64,000 bases of DNA from Ditylenchus dipsaci (GCA_004194705.1 SADC01001250.1:1-64000), one strand, 5' to 3'; shown: positions 21,949 to 33,698, counted from the first letter of the stretch. Translations and numbers: made by a program. The notes: generated by a model from the letters alone, not told the origin.

Positions 21949-22982
21949 TTGAAAGAAACTTGTCTGGTGTGCGGAATGGAAGTCGAATCTGCGGTCTTTT
22001 GTTCGTTCACTCTCAATGAATGTGTTCAAAAAAGAATCCCAAATACGGGTAAGTATCCTGTATTTAATGCGTGTTACAAAACATTACAGTGCATTGTTTT
22101 GTCTACAGTCGTTCGGCTCGTTTCAATTCGTCGCTTTGCGGAAAGGATCTACTGGGTTCAATGAATGGCTCTATCACGCAGCGCAAATCTCGAGGTAGGG
22201 TTTTCTTGTGTTAAGTTATTCAAGTATTCAAATCTGATTATTTTGCCGTACCTGAAAACCAATGCTGTGATATGATTCCGTTGAAAGATTAACGCTTTTT
22301 TACCAAGCTATGATATCAAGAATTTTTTTGCACTGATTTGTTCACTGTCCTTCCTTCTGGTCAAACTATTGAACATGACTAGCTTGGCTCAAATCGCAGG
22401 TTTCGGTCAAGTATAGAAATTTTTACTTGGTTTTGTTACCAAGACATGTGTATTTACAGGTTCTTTAAGGGTTCTTAGTTTTTTAAGAGAGGTTGAATAA
22501 ATGTTGAAAAAATGAACTCTTGCCGCGTGTCGTGTGTTCATTCATTACACTATTTTAGCTCCAAACCAAAGTTCACGTCATCATCAGCATGGGCAGTGGA
22601 CCGCGTCACCTCCGTCTCTCGTTTCATAATTATGCTAGTAACAGTCAAGAGCAGTCGTTCGCTCAGACCATGTCCGTTGCTAATTCCTTCCATGGTTCTG
22701 CTGGTTCCTCCAAGGGCTTTGGTCGTTCTGCGCAACAGACTGGCAACAAATTCGCTACCTCATTCTGTGACTTCAGCAGTTCAGTTCGTCGAGCCGACAA
22801 TTCATCTTTAATTGGGAGTGGACTTGCTGGTCTAAACAGTTGCGTTCCGTCGCTGAGCTCTTTTGGACAGTCGAAGCGTAGGTTTGATGTGACTTTTAGT
22901 GGTTTGTTAATAATTTACCCTTTCAGTGGATTACTTGAGCCTTGAGGCAGCTAAGAAGAAGTTCCATAATTTGCGTCGATAG
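21949..22982 (+). CDS. Ser/Gln-rich spliced gene of unknown product
   Basis: The best-supported part is exon 22,559-22,877 (after ACTATTTTAG), which encodes HNYASNSQEQSFAQTMSVAN and SLIGSGLAGLNSCVPSLSSF. It is joined in phase across a 49-nt intron (GTAGGTTTG...CCCTTTCAG) to exon 22,927-22,982, encoding DYLSLEAAKKKFHNLRR-stop. AATAAA lies at 23,082. Upstream, 21,949-22,050 (CLVCGMEVESAVFCSF) and 22,110-22,196 are flanked by good splice signals and may be earlier exons. The sequence is low in complexity and basic at its end. No family recognised. Confidence 0.55.
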
Positions 22983-23389
22983 AATCTGACATGTGGCATT
23001 ATCTTTGTAACTGTATTTTTTACGACATTTCTTCGTCTATTTCTCTGTATGCTGTGTGGTTGGATCTAGTTGCGATTGGGAATAAAGCTTTTTTGTAAAC
23101 CTTTTTTCTTCTCAATTTTCTGCCATGACAGAGTAGTTTCAAGGCTGATACGGGTTTATACGGTCAAGCATCGTTATGACGGCACAGGGGTGTTTCCCTT
23201 AGCTCGTTTCCCCTCAAAGGTCGTTTCCCCTCAAGTGTCGTTTGCCCTAAAAATAATTTTTCTAAAAAAATCGATCAAAATAAACTAATGTAATACAAAA
23301 AGCATAAAATATCGTTGATTTTATTTTAGTCCAAAAAAGTTTTCGAAAAATATTTTTGTAATCGCTTGTACGTCAAAAATAAAATATTC

Positions 23390-24332
23390 GGCGCTACTCG
23401 GTTAAGCCCCCCCCCCCCCCCCGCCCAAAAAGTGCTACTCGGGAATACCCCCCAAAAATCGGACCTACTCGGTTATAAATCCCCCCCCGCCCGAAAAATC
23501 GGGATTTCAGGAGTGGTCAAAACACATTTTTAAGCAATAATTTCGCCATAAAAGGTCCAGAAAAGCAATTTAAAAGGGATTATGGGCTGTATTGGGAGGG
23601 GAAGGACAAAACAGGGGCACTTTTATAGTGCCTATAAGTACCAAAGAGTATTAATTCTCTAAGCGTAGAAGTCACTTTCAAACCCAGCCACTTGTGGTGC
23701 ACGTAAAAGTATAAGCACTCGAAATGATCGGACCGATCAGCCGGTGGATCCTGATGGTTGTTGTTTAATTTTTGGATGGCTGAGCCTCTGGCTCGTAGCC
23801 TCAGGCTGGAAATTGGGGGAGACCTTTTTTCGGCCGAAAAATCAAAGATGTTGAACATAGTTTTGAATACTGGGGCCTACCGCATAAGTAACTCTGGTAT
23901 GCATGTTTTTTCATGCATCCAGAGTCCCTTTCGAGTGATTTGTGTCTAAGGTATGTGTGTGCGCATCTCAACTCCAAGCCCCCTGCGCCCCCGAAGGGGG
24001 CGCAGGGGCTTGAGAGTTAGAGATGCGCGCACGCACTTACCTTAGACATGATTCCGAGAAGTACACTTGATCATAAAATGCATATAGAGTCTATTTTTGC
24101 CACGGCCCGAGTTGAAAAACATGGTAAAGCAGCTAAAAAAAAGTGGCCCTGTATTATTCCCTTCCCCTCCCAATACAGCCCATAATGCCTTTTTAATTGT
24201 TTTTCTGGACTTTTTATGGCGAAATTATTGCTTGAAAATGTGTTTTGACCACTTCTAAAAACTTGATTTTGGGGGGGGGGGGTATTCCCGAGTAGCTTTT
24301 TTGGGGGGGGGGGGGTATTACCGAGTAGCGTC
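23390..24332. mobile_element. MULE-like element, CTACTCGG...poly-C iterons, TSD AAATATTC
   Basis: Ends GGCGCTACTCGG and GACGCTACTCGG (inverted) are followed by TACTCGGTTA-CCCCCCC units. AAATATTC flanks it at 23,382-23,389 and 24,333-24,340. It carries the MSK-APV gene on the minus strand. An element with related ends and the same interior in opposite orientation lies at 54,752-55,720. Confidence 0.85.
23580..24049 (-). CDS. Element-encoded small protein, MSK-APV module (copy B)
   Basis: Exon 1 is ATG TCT AAG at 24,049-24,041. The 164-nt intron contains the palindrome GCCCCCTGCGCCCCC...GGGGGCGCAGGGGC. Exon 2 (23,876-23,580) reads APVFKTMFNIFDF, then PADRSDHF, YFYVHHKWLGLKVTSTLREL and ILFGTYRHYKS. 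It shares most residues with the copy at 55 kb, with differences concentrated in a middle stretch that looks frame-shifted between them. Conservation over the last 50 residues argues for coding. Product unknown. Confidence 0.6.
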
Positions 24333-25435
24333 AAATATTCACTCTTCTCGTGTTAGAGATTTTTCAATCGTCGTATATATTTTTCGGACACGGACACAAT
24401 ATCACCGGCCACAACATGTCAATTCAAACATTTTTCTATGAACCGACCACAGTTTCGCTGGATCTCACACGGGAGTAGCACCATCTGGAATACCACCTAG
24501 AGTACCACCTGGCCAGGTGGATGCTCACCTGGATGCCCTAAAATTAAAAAAGTTAATTTAATCTGGGGGTTTTCACGGGTCGATTTAGGCGCTACCCAGG
24601 TTCTTAAATAGAAGTTATAATAAAGTACTGTCTCGAAAAAGTCAAAGTTTATAAAAAAATGGTTTCGCCAAAAACAGGTTTAAAGAAAGATCATATTCGA
24701 CAATAAACATTTTGCAAACAAATGCTTCACTAAACAAATAGTTTCTTCAACTCAGAATTTTCAAAAGACAAATTTTAAATTAAACTCCAGAATCCGAAAT
24801 TTTGGATTAAGCTGAAAGTAATTTGAAATCAGTTTACCCTAGCCAGAATCGTGTCCTGAACACGGCTTGTTAAGACCAAAAAGCTATTTAACCAACTGGA
24901 ATATCAATACCGTGGGTATTTACCCACTCCAAGGTGGTCGACCTTTTAATTTTTGTGGATTATTCTGAATAGGCAAACAAATTTTGCTTTTTATCAAAAG
25001 CCGGTGTTTAAAACGATTCGTAGCGAGCACAACCTTGTTTTGACTTAATTGCACCTTCGACACTAAGGTAGTCCCCTATTTCCTGGGTGGATGTCCAGCT
25101 GGACAACTTGAGTACAGTTCGAAAAGTTCTAAGGTTAAGCTTAAAAATAGGTTGTAGTGCCCGGCAAAGGAATTAGTCGCTTCATGTCCAAGACTAGCCC
25201 ACTCCAAAATATGTGCACAATGTGTGAGTGAGGGTGAAAGGAAGAGTTAGAGTAAATTTTTTCACTTTTTCGAGTTCCAAAACCTGTTGTCTGCGTCCTA
25301 ATGAGTGCATCTGTAATTAGTGCGTCAATATTAAAATATTTTGGCATGGCATGAAAATTTCAATGTTTTGCGTTGAAGACCATTACCAGTTTAAGTATAA
25401 GATGTAGTGCGTCGTAGCTGGATCATCTGGATGTC

Positions 25436-26123
25436 CCATGGACCAACTAATCCAAGTGGTCGTCCACTTGGTTCGATTTTTTTTTACGTTTTGGGTTCTA
25501 AAACTTGTTTTCTGCTTTAATTCAAGCATTCTAAAGATTGTTCGACAGGGCAACCGGACATTTGTCACTTTTTGAAATATTTGTCGCGCGAAATTTGTCA
25601 CTCTTTGCTATTTTTTTCCGAAACCTTTGTCACCTGACATTTTGATATTACCTTACTCATATCTTTCTTATATTTTCACTAAATTTGTTTGATTTTATAA
25701 GCTGGAATTGTCGAGTAAGAGCCCAAAAACTAGTGTTTTTGGGTAAGAGCCCAAAAACTAGTGTTTTTGGGTAAGAGCCCAAAAACCCACACGATGGTTA
25801 AAATCCATAAATGTACGAAAAAGAGACAAACGTCGGGCTACAAATTTTTAAAAAGTGACGAGAAATATTTTTCAAAAAGTGACAAATGTCGCGCGACAAA
25901 AATTTCAGAAAAGTGACAAATGTCCGGTTGCCGTTCGACAGTACTAAAATTACGTTTTGCAAGATTTACGAAAAATGTAAAAATACAATCAAATCGTAAT
26001 TTCACTACTGTCAAACCATCTTTAGAACGCTTTAATTGGTGCAGAAAATAAGTTTTGGGACCCAAAAACGTAAAAAAAAATTTGATCCAAGTGGACGACC
26101 ACTTGGTTTAGTTGGTGCGTGGA
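25436..26123. repeat. Foldback element family F1 (AAGTGGTCGTCCACTTGG ends), copy 1
   Basis: The arms run from TCCAAGTGGTCGTCCACTTG to CAAGTGGACGACCACTTGG. The centre is split by a MULE-like element (25,549-25,932). Related copies are at 36,700-36,990 and 48,450-48,765, sharing arm text such as CAAAACCTG(T/A)TTTCTG and ACCATCTTCAG(A/C)ATGC. Confidence 0.8.
25549..25932. mobile_element. MULE-like MITE, 9-bp TSD GTTCGACAG
   Basis: Ends GGCAACCGGACATTTGTCAC are inverted, with iterons of the GACAAATGTCGCGCGAC type. GTTCGACAG flanks it at 25,540-25,548 and 25,933-25,941. It is 384 bp and non-coding, and is inserted in the arm of a foldback. The centre has three direct GGTAAGAGCCCAAAAAC units (25,706-25,789). 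Confidence 0.93.
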
Positions 26124-26194
26124 TTATTCAGTGAAACTGAGGTTAGATTATAAAAAAAGGGTATTGAGATTCTCTTAGGGATTTTTATCTTATT

Positions 26195-26545
26195 TCAGGC
26201 CATTTAGGTGGATATCCACTTGATCAGATGGTACCCACTCCGATTTTGGGACCCAGATAGGTAAAATTATAATTTAATAATAATAAACCGGTTTCACCAG
26301 GCAATTTTACAATGAAAAAAGTGGTTAGTTTTCGAATTTGGATAATTTTTATTTTTATTGGAAACCAGGTGGATATCCACCTAGCCGAGGGATAATTACC
26401 CAAGGTTTTTGGCTCCGCTTAGGGCAAAACTCAATTTCGATACCAACAAACAGAACTCCTTACACGATTTTAAGTCACATAAATGGTTTGTTATGAATTT
26501 GAACTAAATTTTGATTTTTCGGGCCATCCAGGTGGATATCCAGCA
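26195..26545. repeat. Divergent satellite with CCAGGTGGATATCCACCTGG palindrome
   Basis: Monomers of about 150-165 bp each carry a CAGGTGGA(T/C)ATCCACCTGG core, then GGTACCCA(C/T)(T/C)CC, a TTTCGGG stretch and a (G)TTTCACCA(C/G)(A/G)C stretch. Related cores are scattered at 24,520, 25,090 and 35,310. Further monomers are at 27,990-28,480. Confidence 0.65.
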
Positions 26546-26969
26546 AACCCAATTCCATTCCCAAATGACCAGGGGGGCGAATGACGAGGGACCAAATAAT
26601 TGGCGACCGAAAGACCTACTGCCTAGACAGGCCCTTGCTGACACACTAATTACCGACGCACTCATTGCGACGCACTAATTACACATAACCCTAATACCAT
26701 CCATGGCTATCTAAAATTATGAACCGTCACAAAATAACAACAAATCGATATTTTAGAAAGGTCGGTAATTTCTCTAAAGCACTTTCTTTGTCAAATGTGT
26801 GTTTCTAAAATGTATATTGCTCAAACGTATTCTTTTCCGAAACGGTCTTTCTTTAAACCTGTTTTTGGCGAAACCATTTTTTTATAAACTTTGACTTTTC
26901 GAAACAGTACTTTATTATAACTTCTAATTTAAGAACCTGGGTAGCGCCTCGATTTACTTGAGAAACTGT

Positions 26970-27105
26970 CTTTTTATTATGACACTCACTGTCAAATTTC
27001 AAATTCCACTCGAGACACAAATCATTTGAAATTTGGAAAATTTTGAACTTAAATAATTTTTGTCTCAAGTGGAATTTGAAATTCGACAGTGAGTGTCATA
27101 ATAAA
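26970..27105. mobile_element. Hairpin MITE, TTTTATTATGACACTCACTG ends
   Basis: About 55 bp per arm, reading TTTTATTATGACACTCACTG outward to inward, loop near 27,035. No coding. Confidence 0.75.
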
Positions 27106-27641
27106 AGCAAATCTCAAACATTTTAACTTTTTGATCATTACTCTTCGTAATGCAGAAAATAACCAGTCCAGGGGGTTTGGATACTTTCAGAATCGATTTG
27201 GGTAATTTCTGGTTATTTGGGTCCTTTCTATGTGATTTCAGTACCTTTTAGGTAATTTGAGCATTCCCATGTAAACTGGGTTTTAGATCAGACATTGGGG
27301 CGCAGCTTATAACGTATTCTCTCACGGGTAGTATGTCAGCTTGCCAATATGATTGTGCGCCAATGCGATCCGGTGCCAAAATGTTGTTGCGCCAATATGA
27401 TGCTGCGCCAATCGCTATTGGCGCCGTTTGAGTTGGTGTCATTTTGTTGTTTGCGCCAAATGATTTAGCGCCATTTTGTTGTTTGTGACAAATGATTTGT
27501 CGCCATTTTTGACTGGCAACAAAATGAATCGATGTCAATTCTTTGAATTGTGAAGCTGAGCCAATTAGTGTTTCAACCAAAACCTGTTTCTCTCAAGTGT
27601 CTTCACAGTCAACATTTACCGTTTTATAGGAAGCAAACGCC

Positions 27642-27838
27642 ATGGATATGTTCGAGTTGTACTCTTTCGAAGACAGTGGTGATGAAATATTCCCAGAGCA
27701 AATGCAAATCACAGCGCCGATTTCGCTAGCAAATAGAAACAATGAAAGTGATGAAGAAGAAGCTGACAACCATAAAATTCAGCAATGGTTGGCGTTTCCA
27801 GATGCAGATATGCAGTTCTTCGAGTATGTATGTATTTG
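27642..27838 (+). CDS. Acidic N-terminal exon of a MULE-type gene
   Basis: MDMFELYSFEDSGDEIF and later NNESDEEEADNHKIQ resemble the acidic N-termini at 8.2, 14.5 and 50.5 kb. The frame stops at 27,838, or is spliced at GTATGTATG near 27,824. No FLYWCH or catalytic exon follows; satellite and iterons do. Probably a remnant of an internally deleted transposase gene. Confidence 0.5.
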
Positions 27839-27989
27839 ACTCCGTGTAAGTGGTCGAATTTGGAATGTGCGTGAATGTGGAATTTGAAATGAATCGTGAA
27901 CCAGGATCAGAGAGTCACTAAACGGAGTAGCAATGAAGTTATTAAAGTTACTAAACGGCGTATCAATAACATCTTTGAATAATACCAAA

Positions 27990-28480
27990 TTTTGATTTTT
28001 CGGGCTATCAAAGTGAATATCCACCTGTCACGAGGAGTGCCGACACGAGGTTTCAGTGTTCGGGTAGGTAAAATCGCATTTTTAGTCCTGTCAAATAGGT
28101 TTCACCACACGATTTTACATATGATAGAATGTATTGCTTTTGATTTAAACAAAATTTATTTTTTAGGTCATCCAGGTGGACATCCACCTGGACCAGGGTA
28201 CCCATCCCAAATTTCGGGTTCGGGTCGGTGAATTCGTAGTTTTGGTCGTATCAAATTCGATTTGTCACACAATTTCACGTATGATATAATGACTCGTTTT
28301 TAAATTCCACAAGAAAAAATTCCAGGTCATATGGATTGATATCCACCTGGCCAGAAGGTATCTACCTTGGATTTCGGGATTCCGGTGGCCAAAATCGAAA
28401 TTTTGGTCCTAACAAACCGGTTACGCCATGAATTTTTGGGTAAAAATATTTTAGGAAAAATATTTTATTCTGAGATTAGA
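27990..28480. repeat. Three satellite monomers inside the MULE
   Basis: Three successive units start near 27,993, 28,158 and 28,322 with GATTTTT-CGG or TT-AGGTCAT and the (A/G)TCCACCTG core. They continue the family at 26.2-26.5 kb, which suggests capture or nested insertion. Confidence 0.65.
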
Positions 28481-29067
28481 AAAAATATTCGGGTGATTGA
28501 ATCCTGAGGATGTCAGGAAATCATTTTGACTTGACCCACCATTGGCGCAGCCTCGCAAAATAGAATAGTTGTAGCCTGATCAAATGGTATAATAGCAAAA
28601 TGGCTCAGAGCTAATTGGCGCTAATAGAAAAACTGCGCCAAATCATTTGGCACAAACAACAAAATGACGCCAACTTAATTGGCGCCTAATTCAATTTGGT
28701 GCAGCATCATATTGGCGCAGCGTCACATTGGCGCCGGATCACATTGGCGCACAATCATATTGGCAAGCTGGCATACTACCCTCTCACGTAGAGACGTATG
28801 AAACTTTGGAAAACCCATAAATATCCTACAAAATATTTGAATTGGCGAGTATAAAGTTGGCATTATACGTATTCTTCCCATTTGGGAAAAAAGGAGAAAA
28901 CGTAAATACCAGGGTTGCAGCCAGGGTTTTCGTACGAAATCATGTAGCATGATATGACATGATATCATGGAGGGGATATCACGTATCATATCATTTGTTC
29001 GGGCTTCATGTTATATCAGTATCATATCACTCGATTTTTCAAATGCCTATATCATATCATTAGCATA

Positions 29068-29529
29068 CAGGGTTCCCAAGTGGGCAAAAAAATCAGCAGT
29101 ACAATGGCTGATTTATCAGCCAAAAATTTTTAAATTGCATTTTTATCATGTTTTTAAGCGGAATTTTGCCAAAATTCTGCCCTTCGGGTCGCCAAGTACC
29201 TCAAATTGAATGCTGAATCGAACTGTAAAAACAGAATTTTTTGTTTTTTGATAGGTGCTGAGTACAGACCATTTTAAAAAAAGCTCAGATTTGGCAAATT
29301 TTCGAAAATCTGGACTTTTTTAAAATCGTCTTTACTCAGTAATTACCAAAAAACAAAAATTCTGTTTTTACAGTTCGATTCAGCATTAAATTTGAGGGAC
29401 TTGGCAACCCGAAGGGCAGAATTTTGGCAAAATTCCGCTTAAAAACATGATAAAAATGCAATTTAAAAATTTTTGGCTGATAAATCAGTCATTATACTGG
29501 CTGATTTTTTTGCCCACTTGGGAACCCTG
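29068..29529. mobile_element. Palindromic hAT-type MITE, CAGGGTTCCCAAGTGGG ends
   Basis: 462 bp forming an almost complete hairpin. Flanks TTAGCATA and TTATCATA match at seven of eight bases. It sits in a patch rich in ATATCATATC units (28,935-29,065 and 29,530-29,600). Confidence 0.85.
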
Positions 29530-29841
29530 TTATCATATCACATCAAATGACAAATATCAGGTGATATCAACTCATATCATGTGATATCAACAATATTTCA
29601 AAGATGAGAGTGGTTTTTTTCGAAACTACCAAAATAGTCTTTTCTACTTATTCGGCACACCTAAGCTTTTGTTTTTTTTGTTTTTCAACACCTGGTCTTG
29701 AAACTCAGCTGAGTATTGGTCAACTGTTTTCTCCATCTGTGCTGAAAAACGGGTAAGATCTACAGTTGGTGGCACATCAGCCATAAAATAGCAACTGCCT
29801 TGTCACCATGATGTTACATTAATCAAATAAAGAACATACAG

Positions 29842-30410
29842 GGTGTCCCACATTCGCCGCCCTTTTTGTCTGGCTTTCACTTCTCTGTTTTAAAACCATT
29901 CAGCTATATTTTCGTTATTTGGAAAGAGGACACTCTAGGATTTCTTCGACACCTAATTTTTGTTTTTTATTAGAAATTTAATTTTTCACTGACTTTCAAA
30001 ATGTTTTGGTAATTTTTCTTCCTTATCTGAATGGCTGAATATCTTATAAAGCAAAAAGTGTGGACAGTAATCTGATTCGGGATGCACAGCGCTCTAACGC
30101 AAGTTTAAAGATAAAATGACAGTATAATGGACCGATAAACGATAAAGTAATCGATAAACCGATGGTTATCGTCCAAAGACACAAGCTTTTTGCTTGATAA
30201 AATATTCAGTTATTTCGGAAAGGAAAAAGTATTACCAAAAAAATCTTACTGATCAGAAAAAAGTAAAACTATTAACGAAAGAAAAAAAAAATGAGATTTT
30301 GAACAAAAGCTTAGAAGGTCCTATGTCTAATGAACAAAAAATCTTGCAGAATGGTTTAAAAATAAAAAAAATTCACCAAAACAAAAGGGTGGTAAATTTA
30401 GGACACCCTG
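29842..30410. mobile_element. mariner/Tc1-like MITE, CAGGGTGTCC ends
   Basis: CAGGGTGTCCCACATTCGCC and CAGGGTGTCCTAAATTTACC (inverted) bound about 570 bp of AT-rich sequence with no transposase. The TA duplication is not clear on the right. Confidence 0.5.
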
Positions 30411-30589
30411 TGTTGTTATATTATATATTCCGATTTGCTTCTTAAAAACAGATAAATTCAAAATAGCAAAAAACAGATAAATTTACAAGGAAAAACTTTA
30501 AAATTTTTCACGAGGTTAAAGAGACAACCAGAAATCTTTGAATATGAATCCAATAACAGAGAAGATAATTATAACAGAGTCTGAAAAAT

Positions 30590-31590
30590 AATTTACAAGG
30601 AAAAACTTCGATCAAAGATTGGATGGCAGCTTGTTCAAAGTCAACCGAAATAGAAGTAGGTGTGAAATACGGCCACAGCTGTTTCAGCATTTTGAACAGC
30701 TTTGTGTAGACATCCCGAGACTTTGACTTGAGCAACGCATAAAGTACATGAAACACCCACTTACCACCATTTGCTGCTCGTGCACTTCTCTCAGCCAGAA
30801 TAGCGTAAACCTGAATGTCTTGAATAACCAATAAAAAGATGAGAAGAGGAAATAAAAACTTGGTAGAATGGAGCAGGAGTTATGCTGAAGGACCCATCAA
30901 TGTAGTCAATGTAATTTCAATGTAATTTCATTTCTCCAGACCACTCTATGTGCCTTTCTCGTCCAAACAGCAAAATTCTGTGAATAATTATGATACTTGA
31001 ACTCAAAAAATGATTTAAACTCACCTCTCCGAATCATTTTTACCTGAATCGCCTAACAAAAACTCTTCACGGCCGGCACCGTCCTGGTATATCTGACATG
31101 CTGCTGGAATGTCGACATCCTCCACCCTAGCTGATTTAACGACGGGAATTTGATTGGCATTGCGGACTCTGCGTACCTTCTTGCGGGTGGCACTATCTCC
31201 TAGACTTGGACCTAGCGCTAATGGGACTGACTGGAGCTAATGATTCAAAAGTTCTTTTGGCTTCTGAAAAATCAGTGCACATAAAACGGAGCTATTTACG
31301 ACCTAGCTAAATTACTTTTCGGGTGTCTAAGGCACGACGTTTTATATTTGCTTTGACATTGTTGATAGGAGTTCCATCGGATCGAATGCATGGTTATGAG
31401 CTAGAGACTCGTTATGAGGAAGAAAGTTGACACAAATATTACTGATAACCAGAGCATGCAAGCGAGCCTTGCATTTTCCATTCTTCGAACTTCACGCATC
31501 TCCAATATTGCTTAGTACCAGTTCGATTTTGGAAGTGAGAGACGAATTGATGGCCTCCGTAAACAGCCTTGTCATTTATAAAAGTTCAAT
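30590..31590 (-). pseudogene. MULE transposase, FLYWCH finger to second catalytic Asp
   Basis: Reading right to left on the minus strand: NDKAVYGGHQFVSHFQNRTG, KQYWRC...CKARLHALVIS and AHNHAFDP form a FLYWCH zinc finger (31,585-31,370). Next come VKANIKRRALDTRK, then an intron, then the MULE core: RILLFGRERHIEWSGEMKL, YIDGSFSITPAPFYQVF (first catalytic Asp), VFHVLYALLKSKSRDVYTKL and ISVDFEQAAIQSLIEVFP (second Asp). The C-terminal half is missing; the frame is lost at about 30,590. About three one-base frame changes interrupt it. An iteron array follows at its 5' side. MULE transposases cut and paste DNA through an RNase-H-like DDE domain and leave 8-10 bp duplications. Confidence 0.88.
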
Positions 31591-31599
31591 TTTGCGGGA

Positions 31600-31930
31600 G
31601 ATCTTTCTAGCATTTGCAAAGTTTAGTTAAAACAAAATGCCACACTAGCATTTACAAAAGTTTGTTTTTGTCGTCAATTTCTACTAGCATTTCTAAAGTC
31701 TAGTTAGAGCGAAATGCCACACTAGCATTTGCAAAATTTTGATTTTGCGGGAGATCTCTACTAGCATTTGCAAAGTCTAGTTCAAAAAAAATGCCACACT
31801 AGCATTTTTAAAAGTCTATTTTTGCCGTCAATTTCTACTAGCATTTCTAAAGTCTACCATAATGAAAATTTCGAGTAAGCATTTTTAAAACTCTGTTTTC
31901 GTGGGTTGAGTTGTACTAGCATTACCTAAA
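31600..31930. repeat. MULE iteron array, CTAGCATTTGCAAA(A)GTCTA
   Basis: About nine units of (A)CTAGCATTT(G/C)(C/T)AAA-GTCTA spaced about 35 bases apart, alternating with GCGGGAGATCT or GTCGTCAATTTCTA. It lies beside the autonomous-type transposase at 30.6-31.6 kb. The same iteron, inverted, fills 47,400-47,547, 49,375-49,516 and 50,942-51,130. Confidence 0.8.
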
Positions 31931-32290
31931 CTCTACTAACATTAAACTGTCGAACTACTAATCGATATATATGAGTTCTACTCAATAATTGTCTTTACAT
32001 CCTGTCTGATCTAACATAATTTTATACCAAAATGCTCTCAAAAATTAAATTGTACATTAACAATGTCGAATATCAGATTACACAATGAATAAAACACATG
32101 CAGTTAATTGATCTTCCGTTTTTCCAGTCTTCATAATGAACTAACCTTCCTTACTGACAAGAACAATTTGGTTGGTCACATCAATATTCTGTGTAAGGTA
32201 GCCCTGCTGTGGTATAGCTTTCTCCATAGTGGTCGATAAAGTCCAGTCAACTGACTGGTAATTGTACATAACAATGGCAAAGAGAAGATA

Positions 32291-32461
32291 CAGTAAACCC
32301 TCGATTTAACGACTCCCCGATTTAACGACACCCCCGATTTAACGACACCCGAAAATGAGCCCATTTTGTCGGCTTTGACTAAAATTTAGTCAAAGTGAAT
32401 CCCTGATTTAACGACACCTTAAGTCGGTCCCCGGGGGTGTCGTTAAATCGAGGGTTGACTG
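32291..32461. mobile_element. pogo/Tigger-type MITE
   Basis: TA-flanked, CAGTAAACCCTCGATTTAAC and CAGTCAACCCTCGATTTAAC (inverted), with GATTTAACGACACC units. A truncated copy is at 46,258-46,381. Confidence 0.85.
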
Positions 32462-32539
32462 TATATGAATTCCTAACACTTTATTTAACTAACCATAAAC
32501 AAAGGCCTGGATAACAACAAAACGAGCAAATTCGGCCAA

Positions 32540-32727
32540 TCATAGAGACTCAAAAACGATTTCCTGGTTGCAGTAGACGATTATCTGGCAGTTCAGTAGC
32601 TTCTCATCTGTTTTTGTGCGCACGCCTTTGGTCATAAGTCCAGATGATGAGAAGACGCGCTCCACGGACTTCCGGTACAAGGAACAGCAAACATTGACAT
32701 GCAATAGCGAATGACCACTTCATTCTC
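32540..32727 (-). pseudogene. hAT transposase C-terminal exon (hATC), copy 1
   Basis: After a TTTTTAG acceptor the exon reads ENEVVIRYCMSMFAVPCTGS, PVERVFSSSGLMTKGVRTKT and DEKLLNCQIIVYCNQE, ending FESL-stop. This is the hATC dimerisation motif (SPVERVFSSSG). The whole 32.30-32.87 kb stretch recurs at 46.26-46.77 kb. One base is missing here relative to that copy. Confidence 0.8.
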
Positions 32728-32879
32728 CTAAAAATGATTACTGTGGTCTATGAATAAATCATCATGCGAGATAAAGAAAATGTACCTTGCTCGAATTATT
32801 GTACGAACGGATGGGACACCACATTAAGACTAAGTGTAGGAAGAGAGAGCATTCGAGAAATACAAAATTTCTAAGATGA

Positions 32880-33490
32880 CTATCAATAATTTTTGTATCA
32901 CTCCAACCTTGTTTTATCTTATTTACGCTCTTCTCTACATGCCCACAGGTAAAAAAATCTACTTATTTTGTGGATCTACGAATAACAATCTGAGCCTCGA
33001 TCTGCAACCAGGCATTTTGATAATTATCGAAATACGCTGATATATTTTAGAAACAACGAACTAGATAATAGCCGAAAACTCAGTGCGATATATCCGGCGA
33101 CCTTGTCAGCTCCACAATCCTAATCTACCACATTTTTTTATTGGAGAGCAGCATAACAGTGCAAAATACAAATAAACGGGTATATTTATGCGTGGACATT
33201 GCATCGTTTTCTTTGTTCATGACTCTTTTCTGGAATGATGAGCTTTGGCTCGACTTTGGAACCCACACGGGAAGACAACAGCTAAATTTTCGTACACCCA
33301 CCCCAGTCAGTTTCAGAACACCCACTCAGTCAATTTCCGAACATGCCCATCATGTTACCACATGATTAAAAGTTTAGGATAATAGCTACGCGATGGTGTT
33401 AAAAATTTTAGGTTTAGTTCACAAACAAAGTAATTTATTAATCAAATAGAAATTATCAAATTATTAATCAAAATAGACTAGAATCAGAGA
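32880..33490. other. No gene recognised
   Basis: AT-rich sequence with short frames only. 33,375-33,425 is similar, inverted, to 37,710-37,750, so these may be matching flanks of a larger element around 33.4-37.7 kb. Confidence 0.4.
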
Positions 33491-33623
33491 ATGAAAACGG
33501 GCGGCGGTAAATTGGGTGAGTAGACGTTTGGCTACCAAATGGGACATTTTTGGCGTTCTGCCCTATGTTCTGTTTAAGCCACTTAGGCTTATTTTTTCAG
33601 CCTAAGTCGACATTTTTTTGGCC

Positions 33624-33677
33624 CCTAAGCCTAAACCTAAGCCTAAGCCTAAGCCTAAAGCCTAAGCCTAAGCCTAA
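33624..33677. repeat. Interstitial TTAGGC (CCTAAG) repeat
   Basis: About nine nearly perfect GCCTAA units, the complement of TTAGGC, the telomere repeat of nematodes. They lie just inside a MULE-like end, not at a chromosome end. Confidence 0.9.
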
Positions 33678-33698
33678 ATAGGCCTAAGTGGCTAAAAC

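Larger units (their letters stand above)
24590..26955. repeat. Large inverted repeat arms (about 105 bp) 2.2 kb apart
   Basis: 24,590-24,695 (GCGCTACCCAGGTTCTTAAA onward) is repeated inverted at 26,842-26,955. The span between may be an element, but its ends are not defined. Confidence 0.65.
27327..28780. mobile_element. MULE-like element, GCGCCAATATGAT iterons, TSD CTCTCACG
   Basis: Ends GGTAGTATG(T/C)CAGCTTGCC are inverted, followed by repeated GGCGC(C/A) units (27,340-27,540; 28,610-28,770). CTCTCACG flanks it at 27,319-27,326 and 28,781-28,788. It contains the 5' end of an acidic gene and satellite monomers. Confidence 0.85.

Noticed and set aside
33624..33677. A true telomere or chromosome end
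   Set aside because: Only about nine TTAGGC-type units, with transposon sequence continuing on both sides.
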